A stretch of DNA of 64,000 nucleotides from RGIG3009 sp045630285 (GCA_045630285.1 JAZQSX010000016.1:1-64000); one strand, 5' to 3'. Positions 16,756 through 25,763 are shown, counted from the stretch's first letter. The notes: generated from the letters alone by a model not told the origin. Numbers and translations: made by a program.

Positions 16756-18828
16756 GTGAAACAGTACAATGCCAAGCACATTCGCAACGTCGCACTTGTT
16801 GGTCATGCCAGCACGGGTAAAACCTCGTTGGCAGAAGCCATTGCGTATCTCACCGGTTTGACCGATCGGTTGGGTAAGGTCGCTGACGGAAATACCATTT
16901 GTGACTTTGATCCCGAAGAGATCAAGCGTGGCGCCTCGGTGTCGTTGTCGATGCTCCCCGTGGAATGGAAGGATACGAAGATTAATTTGCTCGATACCCC
17001 CGGTTCGTTTGACTTTGCCGGCGGTATGAGCGAGGGCATCCGTGCGGCCGGTAGTGCGGTCATCGTGCTGTCCGGCAAGAGCGGCGTTACCGTCGGTGCG
17101 CAGAAGGCTCGTGCCGCTGCCAAGAAAAAGGGCATTGCTCAGCTGTTGTTCGTTAACAAGTTGGATAGTGAGCATGCGGATTTCTACCGTGTGTTTGAAG
17201 ATTTGAAGACGATCTTTGGTCCCGCAGTCTGCCCGATCGTGGTGCCGTATGTGGTGGATCATAAGGTCCAGTGCTATATCAATCTTCTGGAGTACAAGGC
17301 GTATACGTATAAAGACGGCAAGGCGACCGAATGCGCCATTCCCGATATGGGTCACCGTCTGGAGGGCTTGCGCACCGCTATCAGCGAGGCTGTGGCAGAG
17401 ACCAGCGAAGAGCTTATGGAAAAATACTTCTCCGGTATTGATTTCACGCCGGATGAATTGATCCTCGGTCTGGCAACGGGTGTTCGCCGTGGCGAGATCC
17501 TGCCGGTGTATTGCGGCGCTTCCCAGACTATGGAGGGCATCGATCAGCTTCTTAACGGCTTGATGTGGCTGGCTCCTTGGGCTGAGACGGTTGCCGGTGA
17601 GACCGGTGTGGATCCCAACGGTGATCCGGTGGAACTGAAGGTCAATGAGCAGGCACAGACGGTTGCGACTGTGTTTAAGACGGTGGTCGACCCGTTTGTC
17701 GGTAAGCTGGTTTATTTCAAGGTCATCAGTGGCGTGATCACGCCGGATACCACGTTGATGAATATGCGCACCGGCACGACCGAAAAGCTCGGTAAACTGT
17801 TTATGGTACGTGGTAAGAAGCAGGAAGAGGTTCCTTGTGTTCCGGCGGGTGATATTGGCGCTGTGGCGAAGCTTGCTTCCGCTAATACGGGCGATACGCT
17901 GTGCGCACCGGCACGTCAGGTCGTGCTGCCGGGCGTCGCATACGAAGCGCCGTCGCTGGCGATGGCGGTCTATGCCAAGAATAAGGGCGATGAGGAAAAG
18001 ATCGTTGCCGGTCTGAACCGCCTGCGTGAAGAGGATCCCACCATTTCGTTGGAGCACAATGCCGAAACGAAGGAGCAGGTGCTGTCCGGCTTGGGCGAGC
18101 AGCATTTGGAGGTCATCGTTTCCAAACTGAAGAGCAAGTTTGGTGTCGAGGTCGTTCTGCAGAGCCCGAAGGTGGCGTACCGTGAGACCATTCGTGGTAA
18201 GGTCAAGGTGCAGGGCCGTCACAAGAAGCAGTCGGGCGGCCACGGTCAGTTTGGTGACGTGTGGATCGAATTTGAGCCGTGCGACAGCGAAGAACTCGTC
18301 TTTGAAGAGACGGTCTTTGGCGGCTCGGTGCCGAAGAACTATTTCCCGGCCGTCGAAAAGGGCTTGCGTGACAGTGCTCAGCACGGTGTGTTGGCGGGCT
18401 TCCCGCTGGTCGGCGTGAAGGCGACGTTGACGGACGGCTCGTATCATCCGGTCGATTCGTCCGAAATGGCGTTCAAGACCGCTGCTTCGCTCGCATATAA
18501 AGCGGGTATTGCGCAGGCGTCTCCCACGCTGCTTGAGCCGATCGGCATGCTGAATGCGTTTGTTCCGAACGATAACACGGGCGACATTATGGGCGACATC
18601 ACCAAGCGTCGTGGCCGTGTGATCGGTATGGAGCCGACGGCAGAGGACCACAGCATTACCTGTATCACTGCTGAGGTCCCGATGGCGGAGATGAGCGATT
18701 ATTCCAGCATGCTGCGCTCCACGACGCAGGGCAGAGGCTATTTTACGATGGAGTTTGCCCGTTACGAAGAGGCACCGGCACAGGTGGCTCAGAAGGTCAT
18801 TGCGGAGAACAAGGTCGAAGAAGAGTAA
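16756..18828 (+). CDS. elongation factor G-like GTPase
   Basis: Translational GTPase of the EF-G-like (FusA2-type) group, not the main EF-G. Domain order is that of EF-G: G domain with P-loop GHASTGKTS, DTPG at 80-83 and NKLD; then domain II, III, the IV domain (GGHGQFGDVWIEFEPC) and V (PMAEMSDYSSMLRSTTQGRG). In switch II the histidine that activates GTP hydrolysis in EF-G is Ser84 (DTPGSFDF), and the P-loop differs from the AHIDAGKTT of true EF-G. 690 residues. GTG start with AGGGGAG seven bases ahead. The role of this group is poorly defined (ribosome rescue or specialised translocation have been considered); I do not assign one. Single gene between a promoter and a terminator. Confidence 0.88.
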   Translation: MKQYNAKHIRNVALVGHASTGKTSLAEAIAYLTGLTDRLGKVADGNTICDFDPEEIKRGASVSLSMLPVEWKDTKINLLDTPGSFDFAGGMSEGIRAAGSAVIVLSGKSGVTVGAQKARAAAKKKGIAQLLFVNKLDSEHADFYRVFEDLKTIFGPAVCPIVVPYVVDHKVQCYINLLEYKAYTYKDGKATECAIPDMGHRLEGLRTAISEAVAETSEELMEKYFSGIDFTPDELILGLATGVRRGEILPVYCGASQTMEGIDQLLNGLMWLAPWAETVAGETGVDPNGDPVELKVNEQAQTVATVFKTVVDPFVGKLVYFKVISGVITPDTTLMNMRTGTTEKLGKLFMVRGKKQEEVPCVPAGDIGAVAKLASANTGDTLCAPARQVVLPGVAYEAPSLAMAVYAKNKGDEEKIVAGLNRLREEDPTISLEHNAETKEQVLSGLGEQHLEVIVSKLKSKFGVEVVLQSPKVAYRETIRGKVKVQGRHKKQSGGHGQFGDVWIEFEPCDSEELVFEETVFGGSVPKNYFPAVEKGLRDSAQHGVLAGFPLVGVKATLTDGSYHPVDSSEMAFKTAASLAYKAGIAQASPTLLEPIGMLNAFVPNDNTGDIMGDITKRRGRVIGMEPTAEDHSITCITAEVPMAEMSDYSSMLRSTTQGRGYFTMEFARYEEAPAQVAQKVIAENKVEEE

Positions 18829-18838
18829 AAAACAGCAG

Positions 18839-18867
18839 ACAGGCGGTAAAAAATACCGCCTGTTTTG
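18839..18867 (+). terminator. terminator after the EF-G-like gene
   Basis: A 10-base-pair stem (18839-18848 with 18854-18863), A5 loop, then TTTG. Confidence 0.85.
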
Positions 18868-18887
18868 CGATTTCTGTGAATTTCTAC

Positions 18888-18916
18888 TTGCAAATACGGC
18901 AGATATGCGGTAGAAT
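18888..18916 (+). promoter_or_regulatory. sigma-A promoter of efp
   Basis: TTGCAA (18888-18893), 17 bases, TAGAAT (18911-18916), 31 bases before the ATG. Confidence 0.7.
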
Positions 18917-18947
18917 AAGAGAAGCATAATAAACGGAGGATTGCAAA

Positions 18948-19505
18948 ATGGTATCAGCAGGTGATTTCAGAAACGGCGTTACCTTTGAAATGGATGGCAA
19001 CGTCTATCAGATCCTAGAATTCCAGCATGTTAAGCCCGGTAAGGGTGCGGCGTTTGTCCGCACCAAGATCCGCAACGTGATTGCGGGCACGGTCGTGGAG
19101 CGTACGTTCAACCCCAACGATAAGTACCCGACCGCTTTTGTCGAGAGAAAGGAAATGGAGTATTCCTACAACGACGGTGATCTGTACTACTTTATGGATC
19201 AGGAGACCTATGAGCTCGTTCCGATCGGCAAGGATATTCTGTCCGACAACTTCAAGTTTGTGAAAGAGAACATGATCTGCCGTGTGTTGTCCTACAAGGG
19301 CAACGTGTTCGGCGTGGAGCCCCCGAACTTCGTGGAGCTGCAGGTTACCCAGACCGACCCCGGCTTCAAGGGCGATACGGCGACCAACGCCACGAAGCCC
19401 GCTACGTTGGAGACCGGCGCCGAGATCCGTGTGCCGCTGTTCATCGACGAGGGCGAAATGATCCGTGTGGACACCCGTACGGGCGAATACATGGAGCGTG
19501 CATAA
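18948..19505 (+). CDS. efp: elongation factor P
   Basis: Binds between the P and E sites of the ribosome and relieves stalling at polyproline. The three beta-barrel domains are complete at 185 residues: MVSAGDFRNGVTFEMDG, the exposed loop HVKPGKGAAFVRTK with the tip Lys, and the C-terminal GDTATNATKPATLETG and IDEGEMIRVDTRTGEY segments. ATG with GGAGGATTGCAAA upstream. The loop PGKG is of the type that carries an unmodified, or 5-aminopentanol-modified, lysine in Firmicutes; no epmA or yaaO-like gene is nearby. Followed 44 bases later by a small gene likely in the same transcript. Confidence 0.97.
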   Translation: MVSAGDFRNGVTFEMDGNVYQILEFQHVKPGKGAAFVRTKIRNVIAGTVVERTFNPNDKYPTAFVERKEMEYSYNDGDLYYFMDQETYELVPIGKDILSDNFKFVKENMICRVLSYKGNVFGVEPPNFVELQVTQTDPGFKGDTATNATKPATLETGAEIRVPLFIDEGEMIRVDTRTGEYMERA

Positions 19506-19549
19506 ACACTGTTACTATCTGATAAAGCGTGTATAAGGAGGTTTTTACA

Positions 19550-19990
19550 ATGACGATTACGGAAAAGGTTGCGTATCTCAAGGGCCTGATCGAAGGCATG
19601 GAGATCGACGAGGCTACCAAGGAAGGCAAGATCCTGAAGGCGATCATGGACGTTCTGTCCGACGTGGCGCTGAGTGTTGAGGATCTGGAAGCTACCGTCC
19701 AGGAGATGGGCGAGCAGGTCGATACCATCGACGAGGATCTGGATGCTCTCGAGACCGATTACTACGATGAGTACGACGAGTACGATGACGACGATTGCGA
19801 TTGCTGCGATTGCTGTGACGACGAGTTTTATGATGTGACCTGCCCCAACTGCAACGAGGAGTTCGCAGTGGACGAGGAAACTCTGCTCGACGGCGGCGTG
19901 GATTGCCCGCTGTGCGGCAAGCACCTCGAGTTCGAAATCGAAGAGTGCGATGACGACTGCGATTGCTGCTGCGACGAGTGCGACGAGTAA
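19550..19990 (+). CDS. CD1247-type zinc-ribbon protein with Cys/Asp clusters
   Basis: Small protein of 146 residues, probably cytoplasmic. The N-terminal ~70 residues form a predicted helical region (MTITEKVAYLKGLIEGM through DLEATVQEMGEQV) like the N-terminal domain named after C. difficile CD1247. Next come an acidic stretch with CDCCDCC, a zinc-ribbon pair CPNC and CPLC, and a tail with CDDDCDCCCDEC. I count 15 cysteines, nearly all among aspartates, suggesting binding of zinc or another soft metal. Start ATG 19550 with AAGGAGG upstream; the frame opens earlier but without a site. It lies 44 bases after efp and shares its terminator. Function unknown. Confidence 0.75.
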   Translation: MTITEKVAYLKGLIEGMEIDEATKEGKILKAIMDVLSDVALSVEDLEATVQEMGEQVDTIDEDLDALETDYYDEYDEYDDDDCDCCDCCDDEFYDVTCPNCNEEFAVDEETLLDGGVDCPLCGKHLEFEIEECDDDCDCCCDECDE

Positions 19991-20008
19991 TCAATTCCAT
20001 AGGTGATG

Positions 20009-20039
20009 AAAACAGCCGCCCGAGAGGGCGGCTGTTTTT
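20009..20039 (+). terminator. terminator after the efp unit
   Basis: A 13-base-pair stem (20009-20021 with 20026-20038), GAGA loop, T5. A4 on the left side lets it also end the converging acetyltransferase. Confidence 0.9.
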
Positions 20040-20045
20040 GTGTTT

Positions 20046-20468
20046 TTACCATGTTTTTTTCATCCAAATGTGGGGGCAGCCTTGCTCATCCTCGACATCG
20101 CCGTAGGGGAGGTAGCCGCACTTTTCGTAGAAGACTTGTGCTTGGCACTGGGAATGCAGGGCCAGTGCCGTGCCGCCGACCGAACGGACGTACTCCTCAG
20201 CGGCGGTGATGAGCCGACTGCCGCAGCCGTGACCACGGTAAGGCTTGAGTACGGCGAGTCGTCCCAGAATATACGTGTCCGTGGCGCCGGCAGGGAAGAT
20301 ACGGCAGGTGCCGATCGGGGTTTCGCCGTCGAACAATACCAAATGCGTGGCGATGCTGTCCGTATCGTCAAACTCGTCGACAAAGCCCTGCTCGTCCACA
20401 AACACGGCCATACGCACGGCGAGGGCCTCCTGAGGCAGGGTGTGATAGGTGCGAATTGACATCTCCAT
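20046..20468 (-). CDS. ElaA-like GNAT acetyltransferase
   Basis: Acetyl-CoA-dependent N-acetyltransferase, substrate unknown. The ElaA-like N-terminus is clear (RMAVFVDEQGFVDEFDDTD, then HLVLFD), and the acetyl-CoA loop reads RGHGCGSRL after GRLAVLKPY. The C-terminal FYEKCGYLPYG fits the family. 140 residues from ATG 20468, chosen because AAAGGA stands eight bases ahead. Only 32 bases separate it from the upstream serine hydrolase on the same strand, so the two may share a transcript with rlmD. Confidence 0.85.
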   Translation of the reverse strand: MEMSIRTYHTLPQEALAVRMAVFVDEQGFVDEFDDTDSIATHLVLFDGETPIGTCRIFPAGATDTYILGRLAVLKPYRGHGCGSRLITAAEEYVRSVGGTALALHSQCQAQVFYEKCGYLPYGDVEDEQGCPHIWMKKTW

Positions 20469-20500
20469 AGGTATGTTCCTTTCCAATCGGCTTCGAACGG

Positions 20501-21535
20501 TTATTCGCCATGCAGGCGGATCCGTTTGTTTTTCAGCTCGCTATACAGCATTTTGGCGATATAGTGGGCATTTGCCGAGGCACGTCCCTCAGCATTTCCC
20601 AGCACCGCCACACCGTACTGCCGCTGTCTGTTGACGATGATCGAGGTGCGGAAGGTGCCAACACCGCCCACGTGCCATAGCTGATTAGAGCGTTTGTAGG
20701 TGTGCCAGCCGATGCACATCATGTGATTGCCTTTTTTTAGTGCCGATGCTTCACAAACGGTGTGTGCCGAGGCAATATACGGCGTGTCGCTTTCGATCTG
20801 CAACACCATGTAATGTAGGATATCCTCGATCGTGCTGACCATGCCGCCGCCCGCAATATAGGGGTTGTCCCGTTCCCACGCCCAAAAAGGCAGGACCTTT
20901 TTTCCTCGGGCGGAAAGAGGAAAGCGTGTAGCAGGGTCGGCCTCGATGACGGTGTGCGCAAGGCCCAGATCCTTTTGGATAAACTCCTCAAACAACGTCG
21001 CAAATGGGGTGTTCGTGACCGCTTCGGCGACAAGCGCCAGAATGGCAGGAGCAAAATCCGAATAGCCGTAGCGCACTTTGGGCTTGATAAAACGGCGCCG
21101 TTCAAGACAGCGGATAATGGTCTTATCGGTGCAGTTCCGGTAGAGATTTTTACGGGCATAGCCGCCGGTGAGCAGATGTGGCACGGTGATCTCCGCAGGG
21201 GTCAAATGATGATAGCCCGCCGTGTGAGTCAGAAGCTGATAGAGGGTAGGGTAGTGCCCTCCTTTGAGCGGAACGTACGTGTCAACCGTTCGGTGGACAT
21301 CCAGCTTTCCCTCCTCGTGAAGCTTGAGAATGAGGTGGGCGGTGGCGGTTTTGGAAACCGAGCCAATATCGTAGCACAGACGGGTCTCTTCGGCGGGATC
21401 TCCGAAAACGTACAGCGATCCCTTGTGATACAGTCCGATGGTGAGGTGGTTATTTTTCGACAAAGCAAGATACCGCCGAATTTTGTCGGCGGTTTTGGAA
21501 CGGAGATCTGTATAGCTCAATGAAATAATGTCCAT
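20501..21535 (-). CDS. beta-lactamase-fold serine hydrolase
   Basis: Class C beta-lactamase/penicillin-binding-like hydrolase of 344 residues. The nucleophile motif is GSVSKT (SxxK), the second site YSD stands where YxN is usual, and WHVGGVG takes the place of the KTG/HxG triad. QLLTHTAGYHHL is typical of the family. I see no signal peptide, so it may be a cytoplasmic esterase or D-peptidase rather than a resistance enzyme. ATG at 21535 was chosen because the longer frame from 21604 would overlap rlmD by 40 bases. GGAG lies 11 bases ahead. Confidence 0.82.
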   Translation of the reverse strand: MDIISLSYTDLRSKTADKIRRYLALSKNNHLTIGLYHKGSLYVFGDPAEETRLCYDIGSVSKTATAHLILKLHEEGKLDVHRTVDTYVPLKGGHYPTLYQLLTHTAGYHHLTPAEITVPHLLTGGYARKNLYRNCTDKTIIRCLERRRFIKPKVRYGYSDFAPAILALVAEAVTNTPFATLFEEFIQKDLGLAHTVIEADPATRFPLSARGKKVLPFWAWERDNPYIAGGGMVSTIEDILHYMVLQIESDTPYIASAHTVCEASALKKGNHMMCIGWHTYKRSNQLWHVGGVGTFRTSIIVNRQRQYGVAVLGNAEGRASANAHYIAKMLYSELKNKRIRLHGE

Positions 21536-21564
21536 GCCCTTCAACGCTCCGCTTGCTGCGATTT

Positions 21565-22740
21565 TTATGCTACCGGGGTGGCTTTCACCAGCAGTACAAT
21601 ACATTCGATGTGCGAGGTGTGGGGGAACATATCCACCGGTTGAATACCGGCGACACGGTAGCCACCCTTGGTGAGGGTGCGCAGGTCACGTGCTTGCGTT
21701 TCCGGGTTGCAGGAGATGTACACCACCCGTGACGGGGCGAGTGTCAGCAGGGATTCCAAAAACGGCATATCACTGCCGGCACGGGGCGGATCCATCAGCA
21801 CGACGTCGACCTTCTCACCACTTTGGGCGAGTTCGACCATATATTCACCGGCATCGGCCTGCACAAAAGCGATATTTTCGAGCTCGTTTCGCCGTGCGTT
21901 GACACGTGCGTCACGTACGGCGTCGCCGTTGAGCTCGACACCGACGACCTGTCCGGCCTGCCTTGCGGCAACGATGCCGATGGTGCCGACACCACAATAG
22001 GCGTCCAGCACACGGTCGGTCGGCTTCAGCTGCGCCATATCCAGAGCCGTACGGTACAGCCGCTCGGTTTGGAGCGGATTGATCTGATAAAATGAGCGTG
22101 GCGAAATGCGGAAGGTACAGCCGCACAGCGTGTCCTCGATAAAGCCACGGCCAAACAGCACCTCTTCACGTTCGCCAAGCAGCATACTGGTGCGTTGAGA
22201 GTTGATATTCAGTACCACGGTGGTGATCTCGGGATGACGGCGGAGAAGCTCCTCCGTAAACTTCTTTTTCAGCGGAAACATCGGGGAAGCACCGACCAAA
22301 ACCACCATGATCTGGCCGCTGGTAAATCCACGGCGTACCAGCACGTGACGCAAAAAGCCGCGGCGGCTGTCCTCGTTGTACGGCAGAATGCGGAACAAGG
22401 GCAACAGCTTGCGAATGGTGACCACGATGCGATCGGCGGCGGGATCCTCGATCTGGCAGGAGTCCACCTTGACGATGCGGTGTGAGCTGGATTGGTACAC
22501 GCCCGATACCACTTCACCGCCACGGGTCAGCCCGAACGCCGCCTGCACCTTGTTACGGTAGTGGTAGGGGCGTTCCATGCCGAGGATCGGCTTTACATGA
22601 TGATATTTACCGAGCAGGGACACAACGGTCTCCTGCTTGTATTTGAGCTGACGTGGGTAGTCCATATTCTGCAACTGGCAACCGCCGCATTTGCGCGACA
22701 GCGGGCAGCGGGGCAGAACCTTCGGGGGAAGCGTACTCAT
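21565..22740 (-). CDS. rlmD: 23S rRNA (uracil-C5)-methyltransferase, RlmD/RumA family
   Basis: S-adenosylmethionine-dependent m5U methyltransferase of rRNA. An iron-sulfur cluster site is visible at the N-terminus: Cys12, Cys18 and Cys21 (CPLSRKCGGCQLQ) with Cys in VDSCQI. The methyltransferase domain has FYQINPLQTE, LDAYCGVGTIGI, LMDPPRAG and the catalytic Cys in YISCNPET. 391 residues; the TRAM domain that precedes this in RlmD of E. coli is absent, common in Firmicutes. It starts with an ATGA overlap on the end of the HD gene, so the two are translationally coupled. Which uridine it modifies (U747 or U1939) cannot be read here. Confidence 0.9.
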   Translation of the reverse strand: MSTLPPKVLPRCPLSRKCGGCQLQNMDYPRQLKYKQETVVSLLGKYHHVKPILGMERPYHYRNKVQAAFGLTRGGEVVSGVYQSSSHRIVKVDSCQIEDPAADRIVVTIRKLLPLFRILPYNEDSRRGFLRHVLVRRGFTSGQIMVVLVGASPMFPLKKKFTEELLRRHPEITTVVLNINSQRTSMLLGEREEVLFGRGFIEDTLCGCTFRISPRSFYQINPLQTERLYRTALDMAQLKPTDRVLDAYCGVGTIGIVAARQAGQVVGVELNGDAVRDARVNARRNELENIAFVQADAGEYMVELAQSGEKVDVVLMDPPRAGSDMPFLESLLTLAPSRVVYISCNPETQARDLRTLTKGGYRVAGIQPVDMFPHTSHIECIVLLVKATPVA

Positions 22741-23321
22741 TCTTTGCCCTCCAGGTAGTAGGTGGCTTCCATATCGGCGACCGACAGTGCAAAAGCGAGG
22801 GGGAACATCTCAAAGGCGTTTCCGACGTTGCGGGCGTCCTCGGTTCCGGCAAAGCCCATATGATAGCGGATCGCAAACGCTTCTTCACGGGTCAGACGCA
22901 TATAGCCCGACAAAATATACACGGATTTTTCGCCGTGACCGTAGGGCAGCTTATCGTCATATTCAAAGGTCGGTACGGTCTGCCATTTGCCGTTTTCATC
23001 CTTGACGTTCCGTGTGCCCGCCTTGTAGCAGTTGATCTTGCAGACGTCGTGCAACAGCGAGACGATCGCAATGCTCTCGTCGCTGTATTCCAATCCGTAG
23101 GTCTCCTTGACACGGGGGCGGTCGAGATAGTGCTGCAGGCAATCAAACACGTTGAGGCTGTGCTCCACGAGACCGCCTTCATAGGAGCCGTGGAAGCGGG
23201 TACTGGCGGGGGCAGTGAAAAAATCACTGGATTTGGAGCAGAGATATTCCAGGAATTTGTCTGCACCTTCCCGATGAATGTAGTGATTGTAGAGTTCAAT
23301 GAAGCGTTCTTTGGCATCCAT
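22737..23321 (-). CDS. HD domain phosphohydrolase
   Basis: Metal-dependent phosphohydrolase of 194 residues, substrate unknown. HD-fold ligands appear as EHSLNVFDCL and SLLHDVCKINCY. The start is taken as ATG 23321, with AAAGGG ten bases ahead; the GTG at 23330 is an alternative. First gene of a unit with rlmD, overlapping it by four bases. The N-terminal RFIELYNHYIHREGADKFLEYL is like that of small HD hydrolases in Clostridia. No RelA or nuclease domain is attached. Confidence 0.85.
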   Translation of the reverse strand: MDAKERFIELYNHYIHREGADKFLEYLCSKSSDFFTAPASTRFHGSYEGGLVEHSLNVFDCLQHYLDRPRVKETYGLEYSDESIAIVSLLHDVCKINCYKAGTRNVKDENGKWQTVPTFEYDDKLPYGHGEKSVYILSGYMRLTREEAFAIRYHMGFAGTEDARNVGNAFEMFPLAFALSVADMEATYYLEGKE

Positions 23322-23350
23322 ACGTGACACACCCTTTCATTTCTTTCTCC

Positions 23351-23379
23351 AGTATACCTCTTTTTTGCAAAGTGTGCAA
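23351..23379 (-). promoter_or_regulatory. promoter of the HD-rlmD unit
   Basis: Minus strand: TTGCAC (23379-23374), 17 bases, TATACT (23356-23351). Confidence 0.65.
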
Positions 23380-23399
23380 CAGAAAACGCCAAAATAGGG

Positions 23400-23428
23400 G
23401 TGACAAACGGGGTGCGGAGGTGTATAAT
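23400..23428 (+). promoter_or_regulatory. promoter of the DUF368-murD run
   Basis: GTGACA (23400-23405), 17 bases, TATAAT (23423-23428), 30 bases before the GTG start. Confidence 0.65.
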
Positions 23429-23457
23429 AGGGGAGTATTTGGAAGGAGTGGTGGAAT

Positions 23458-24384
23458 GTGAAAGCGCTCAAATCATTTTTGATTCCTTTTAAGGGCTTTG
23501 TCATTGGTTCGTCGATGACGGTGCCGGGTGTCAGCGGTGGCACGATGGCGATCTTGTTGGGGATTTATGACCGTCTGATCGGTGCGATCAGCCACTTCGG
23601 TAAAGCACCGAAAAAGAACCTGCTCTTTTTGCTGAAGTTTTGCGTAGGGGCAGTGATCGGCTTTGCGGCGCTTGCTTCGGCGATCGGTTGGCTGCTTGAA
23701 ACCTTTCCGATTCCCGTGTCCCTGTTCTTCTTTGGGGCGATCGTCGGCGGTATTCCGGCGCTGTATCGCAAAACGAAGGTGTCGCCATTCACGGTTTCCT
23801 CGGCACTGTATGCGTTGCTGGGCTGTGCGATCGTGATTGGTATCGGACTGCTGCCGCAGGGCTTGATTTCCGCCGGTACCGAATTAAACGCTGTCGGTTT
23901 GCTGGTCTGGCTGCTTGCCGGTATCATCGTGGCACTCGCTTTGGTGTTGCCCGGTATCAGCACGTCGCATATGCTGCTGGTGCTTGGCATTTACGGCACG
24001 CTGTCGGGGTCGATCGACACGGTGGTGCTGTGGGTCAAATCGCTGATCAAGCAGCTGCTTGGTGACGGTGCGGCTCCGTCGGTAGAGGTCGGTCAGGCGC
24101 TGACCTTTATTGCGTTGCTCGGTGTTTCCACGTTGGTCGGTGTTGTGCTGATCACACGCCCGCTGGAATGGACGATGAAAAAGTTCCCGCACCAGACGTA
24201 CTGTATGATTATTGGTTTTGTGGTGGGTTCGTTGGCGGATATTGCCGGTGACATCGTGTGGCCCGCCCTGCAGGCGGAGCAAACGCTGACCTATTGGCTG
24301 CTGACGGCGGTAGTGTCGGTTGTGACGGCGGTTGCCGGCTTCGCAGGAATCCTGTTCTTATCACGCTTTTCCGATGAGGAGTGA
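23458..24384 (+). CDS. DUF368 polyprenyl-phosphate transporter, PopT type
   Basis: Polytopic membrane protein of 308 residues with about eight hydrophobic segments. The DUF368 signature VPGVSGGTMAILLGIYDRLI (residues ~22-41) and its second half VLPGISTSHMLLVLGIYG are both present, so the protein has an internal repeat. Members of this family have been reported to return undecaprenyl phosphate across the membrane (PopT). This fits its position five bases before murD, a peptidoglycan precursor gene. GTG start with GGAAGGAG upstream. The transport role is known for relatives, not shown here. Confidence 0.85.
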   Translation: MKALKSFLIPFKGFVIGSSMTVPGVSGGTMAILLGIYDRLIGAISHFGKAPKKNLLFLLKFCVGAVIGFAALASAIGWLLETFPIPVSLFFFGAIVGGIPALYRKTKVSPFTVSSALYALLGCAIVIGIGLLPQGLISAGTELNAVGLLVWLLAGIIVALALVLPGISTSHMLLVLGIYGTLSGSIDTVVLWVKSLIKQLLGDGAAPSVEVGQALTFIALLGVSTLVGVVLITRPLEWTMKKFPHQTYCMIIGFVVGSLADIAGDIVWPALQAEQTLTYWLLTAVVSVVTAVAGFAGILFLSRFSDEE

Positions 24385-24389
24385 TCGCT

Positions 24390-25763
24390 ATGCGATATGA
24401 TGAGTTTTTCAAATCGGTTGACGGTCGGTGCGTTGCCGTGTGCGGTATCGGCCATAATAATCTGTCGGTCATTTATCAGCTGCTCGGTCTCGGCGCGCAG
24501 GTGATCGCCTGCGACAAGAGAACACGGGAGCAGCTGGGTGCCGTGGCAGGAGAATTGGAGAATGCCGGAGCGCAGCTGTGCCTGGGAGACGGGTATCTTG
24601 ATCGCTTGGGTGAAGCGGATCTGGTGCTGCGAACGCCCGGTATGAAGCCGTATTTACCGCCGTTTGAGGCGGTACGTGCGGCGGGGAAGACCGTGACCTC
24701 GGAGATGGAACTGTTTTTTGAACTGTGTCCGGCACCGCTGTATGCCGTGACGGGCTCGGACGGAAAAACGACCACCACGACGGTGATCGCCGGTCTGCTA
24801 CAAAAAGCCGGAAAAACCGTGCATCTCGGCGGTAATATCGGCAACCCGATGCTGCCGCTCATCGACAAGGTGGCGGAGACGGATACTGCCGTGGTGGAGC
24901 TGTCCAGCTTTCAGTTGACGATGATGACCCAAAGCCCTCAGGTGGCGGTGGTGACGAACGTTGCGCCCAACCATCTGGATTGGCACACCGATATGCAGGA
25001 ATATATCGATGCTAAGCGCAATTTGGTGGCACATCAGCGCGCGGGCGATCGTGCAGTACTGAATGCGGATAATGTGCATACCGCCGCGTTTGCCGCCGAT
25101 TGCAAGGGCGAAGTGTGGTGGTTTTCTCGGCTGCATCCCGTGGAGCGGGGCGCCTATCTGGGTGAGGACGGCGTTTTGTATGTCACAGACGGTGAAACGA
25201 CCGTGCCGGTGCTTCCAGCGTCGGAGATCCTCATCCGTGGTGTACATAATATTGAAAACTATCTGGCAGCGTTCGCCGCAACCTACGGTACGGTACCGGT
25301 CGGGGTAATGGCGGAATATGCACGCACCTTCGGCGGTGTGGCGCATCGGTGTGAATTGGTGCGTGAGCTCAAGGGTGTCAAGTGGTATAACGATTCCATT
25401 GGCAGCAGTCCGTCACGGACGATTGCGGGTCTGGAAGCGTTTGATAAAAAGGTGATTTTGATCGCCGGTGGGTACGATAAGCACATCCCGTACGATCCGC
25501 TGGGTCCTGTGGCGGCGAAGACCGTAAAACAGGCGGTGTTGCTCGGTGCCACTGCTCCGGCGATTGAGGCGGTGCTCAAGCGGGATACGCAGGTACCGAT
25601 CACACGGGTCGCTTCCATGGAAGAGGCTGTTGCGGCGGCAGATGCGTTGGCAGGAGAGGGCGATATTGTGTTTTTGTCACCCGCCAGTGCCAGCTTTGAT
25701 ATGTATAAGAATTTTGAGGAACGTGGCAATCATTTCAAGAAATTAGTGCAGGAGTTGTCATAA
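24390..25763 (+). CDS. murD: UDP-N-acetylmuramoylalanine--D-glutamate ligase
   Basis: Cytoplasmic Mur ligase that adds D-Glu to UDP-MurNAc-L-Ala using ATP. N-terminal Rossmann region VAVCGIGHNNLSVIYQLL, P-loop GSDGKTTTT at 122-130, then GGNIGNPM, ELSSFQL, NVAPNHLDWH, and the C-terminal NDSIGSSPSRT and AGGYDKHIPYDPL. 457 residues, normal. I take ATG 24390 because GAGGAG lies eight bases ahead, whereas the GTG at 24381 overlaps that site. Directly after the DUF368 gene and two bases before the first M42 peptidase. Confidence 0.95.
   Translation: MRYDEFFKSVDGRCVAVCGIGHNNLSVIYQLLGLGAQVIACDKRTREQLGAVAGELENAGAQLCLGDGYLDRLGEADLVLRTPGMKPYLPPFEAVRAAGKTVTSEMELFFELCPAPLYAVTGSDGKTTTTTVIAGLLQKAGKTVHLGGNIGNPMLPLIDKVAETDTAVVELSSFQLTMMTQSPQVAVVTNVAPNHLDWHTDMQEYIDAKRNLVAHQRAGDRAVLNADNVHTAAFAADCKGEVWWFSRLHPVERGAYLGEDGVLYVTDGETTVPVLPASEILIRGVHNIENYLAAFAATYGTVPVGVMAEYARTFGGVAHRCELVRELKGVKWYNDSIGSSPSRTIAGLEAFDKKVILIAGGYDKHIPYDPLGPVAAKTVKQAVLLGATAPAIEAVLKRDTQVPITRVASMEEAVAAADALAGEGDIVFLSPASASFDMYKNFEERGNHFKKLVQELS

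Noticed and set aside
19529..19550. Longer start for the Cys/Asp-rich protein (GTG at 19529)
   Set aside because: That start would put the AAGGAGG ribosome site inside the coding region; ATG 19550 has correct spacing.
20501..21535. Beta-lactamase resistance gene
   Set aside because: It has SxxK, but no signal peptide and altered second and third motifs; it fits general serine hydrolases of this fold better.
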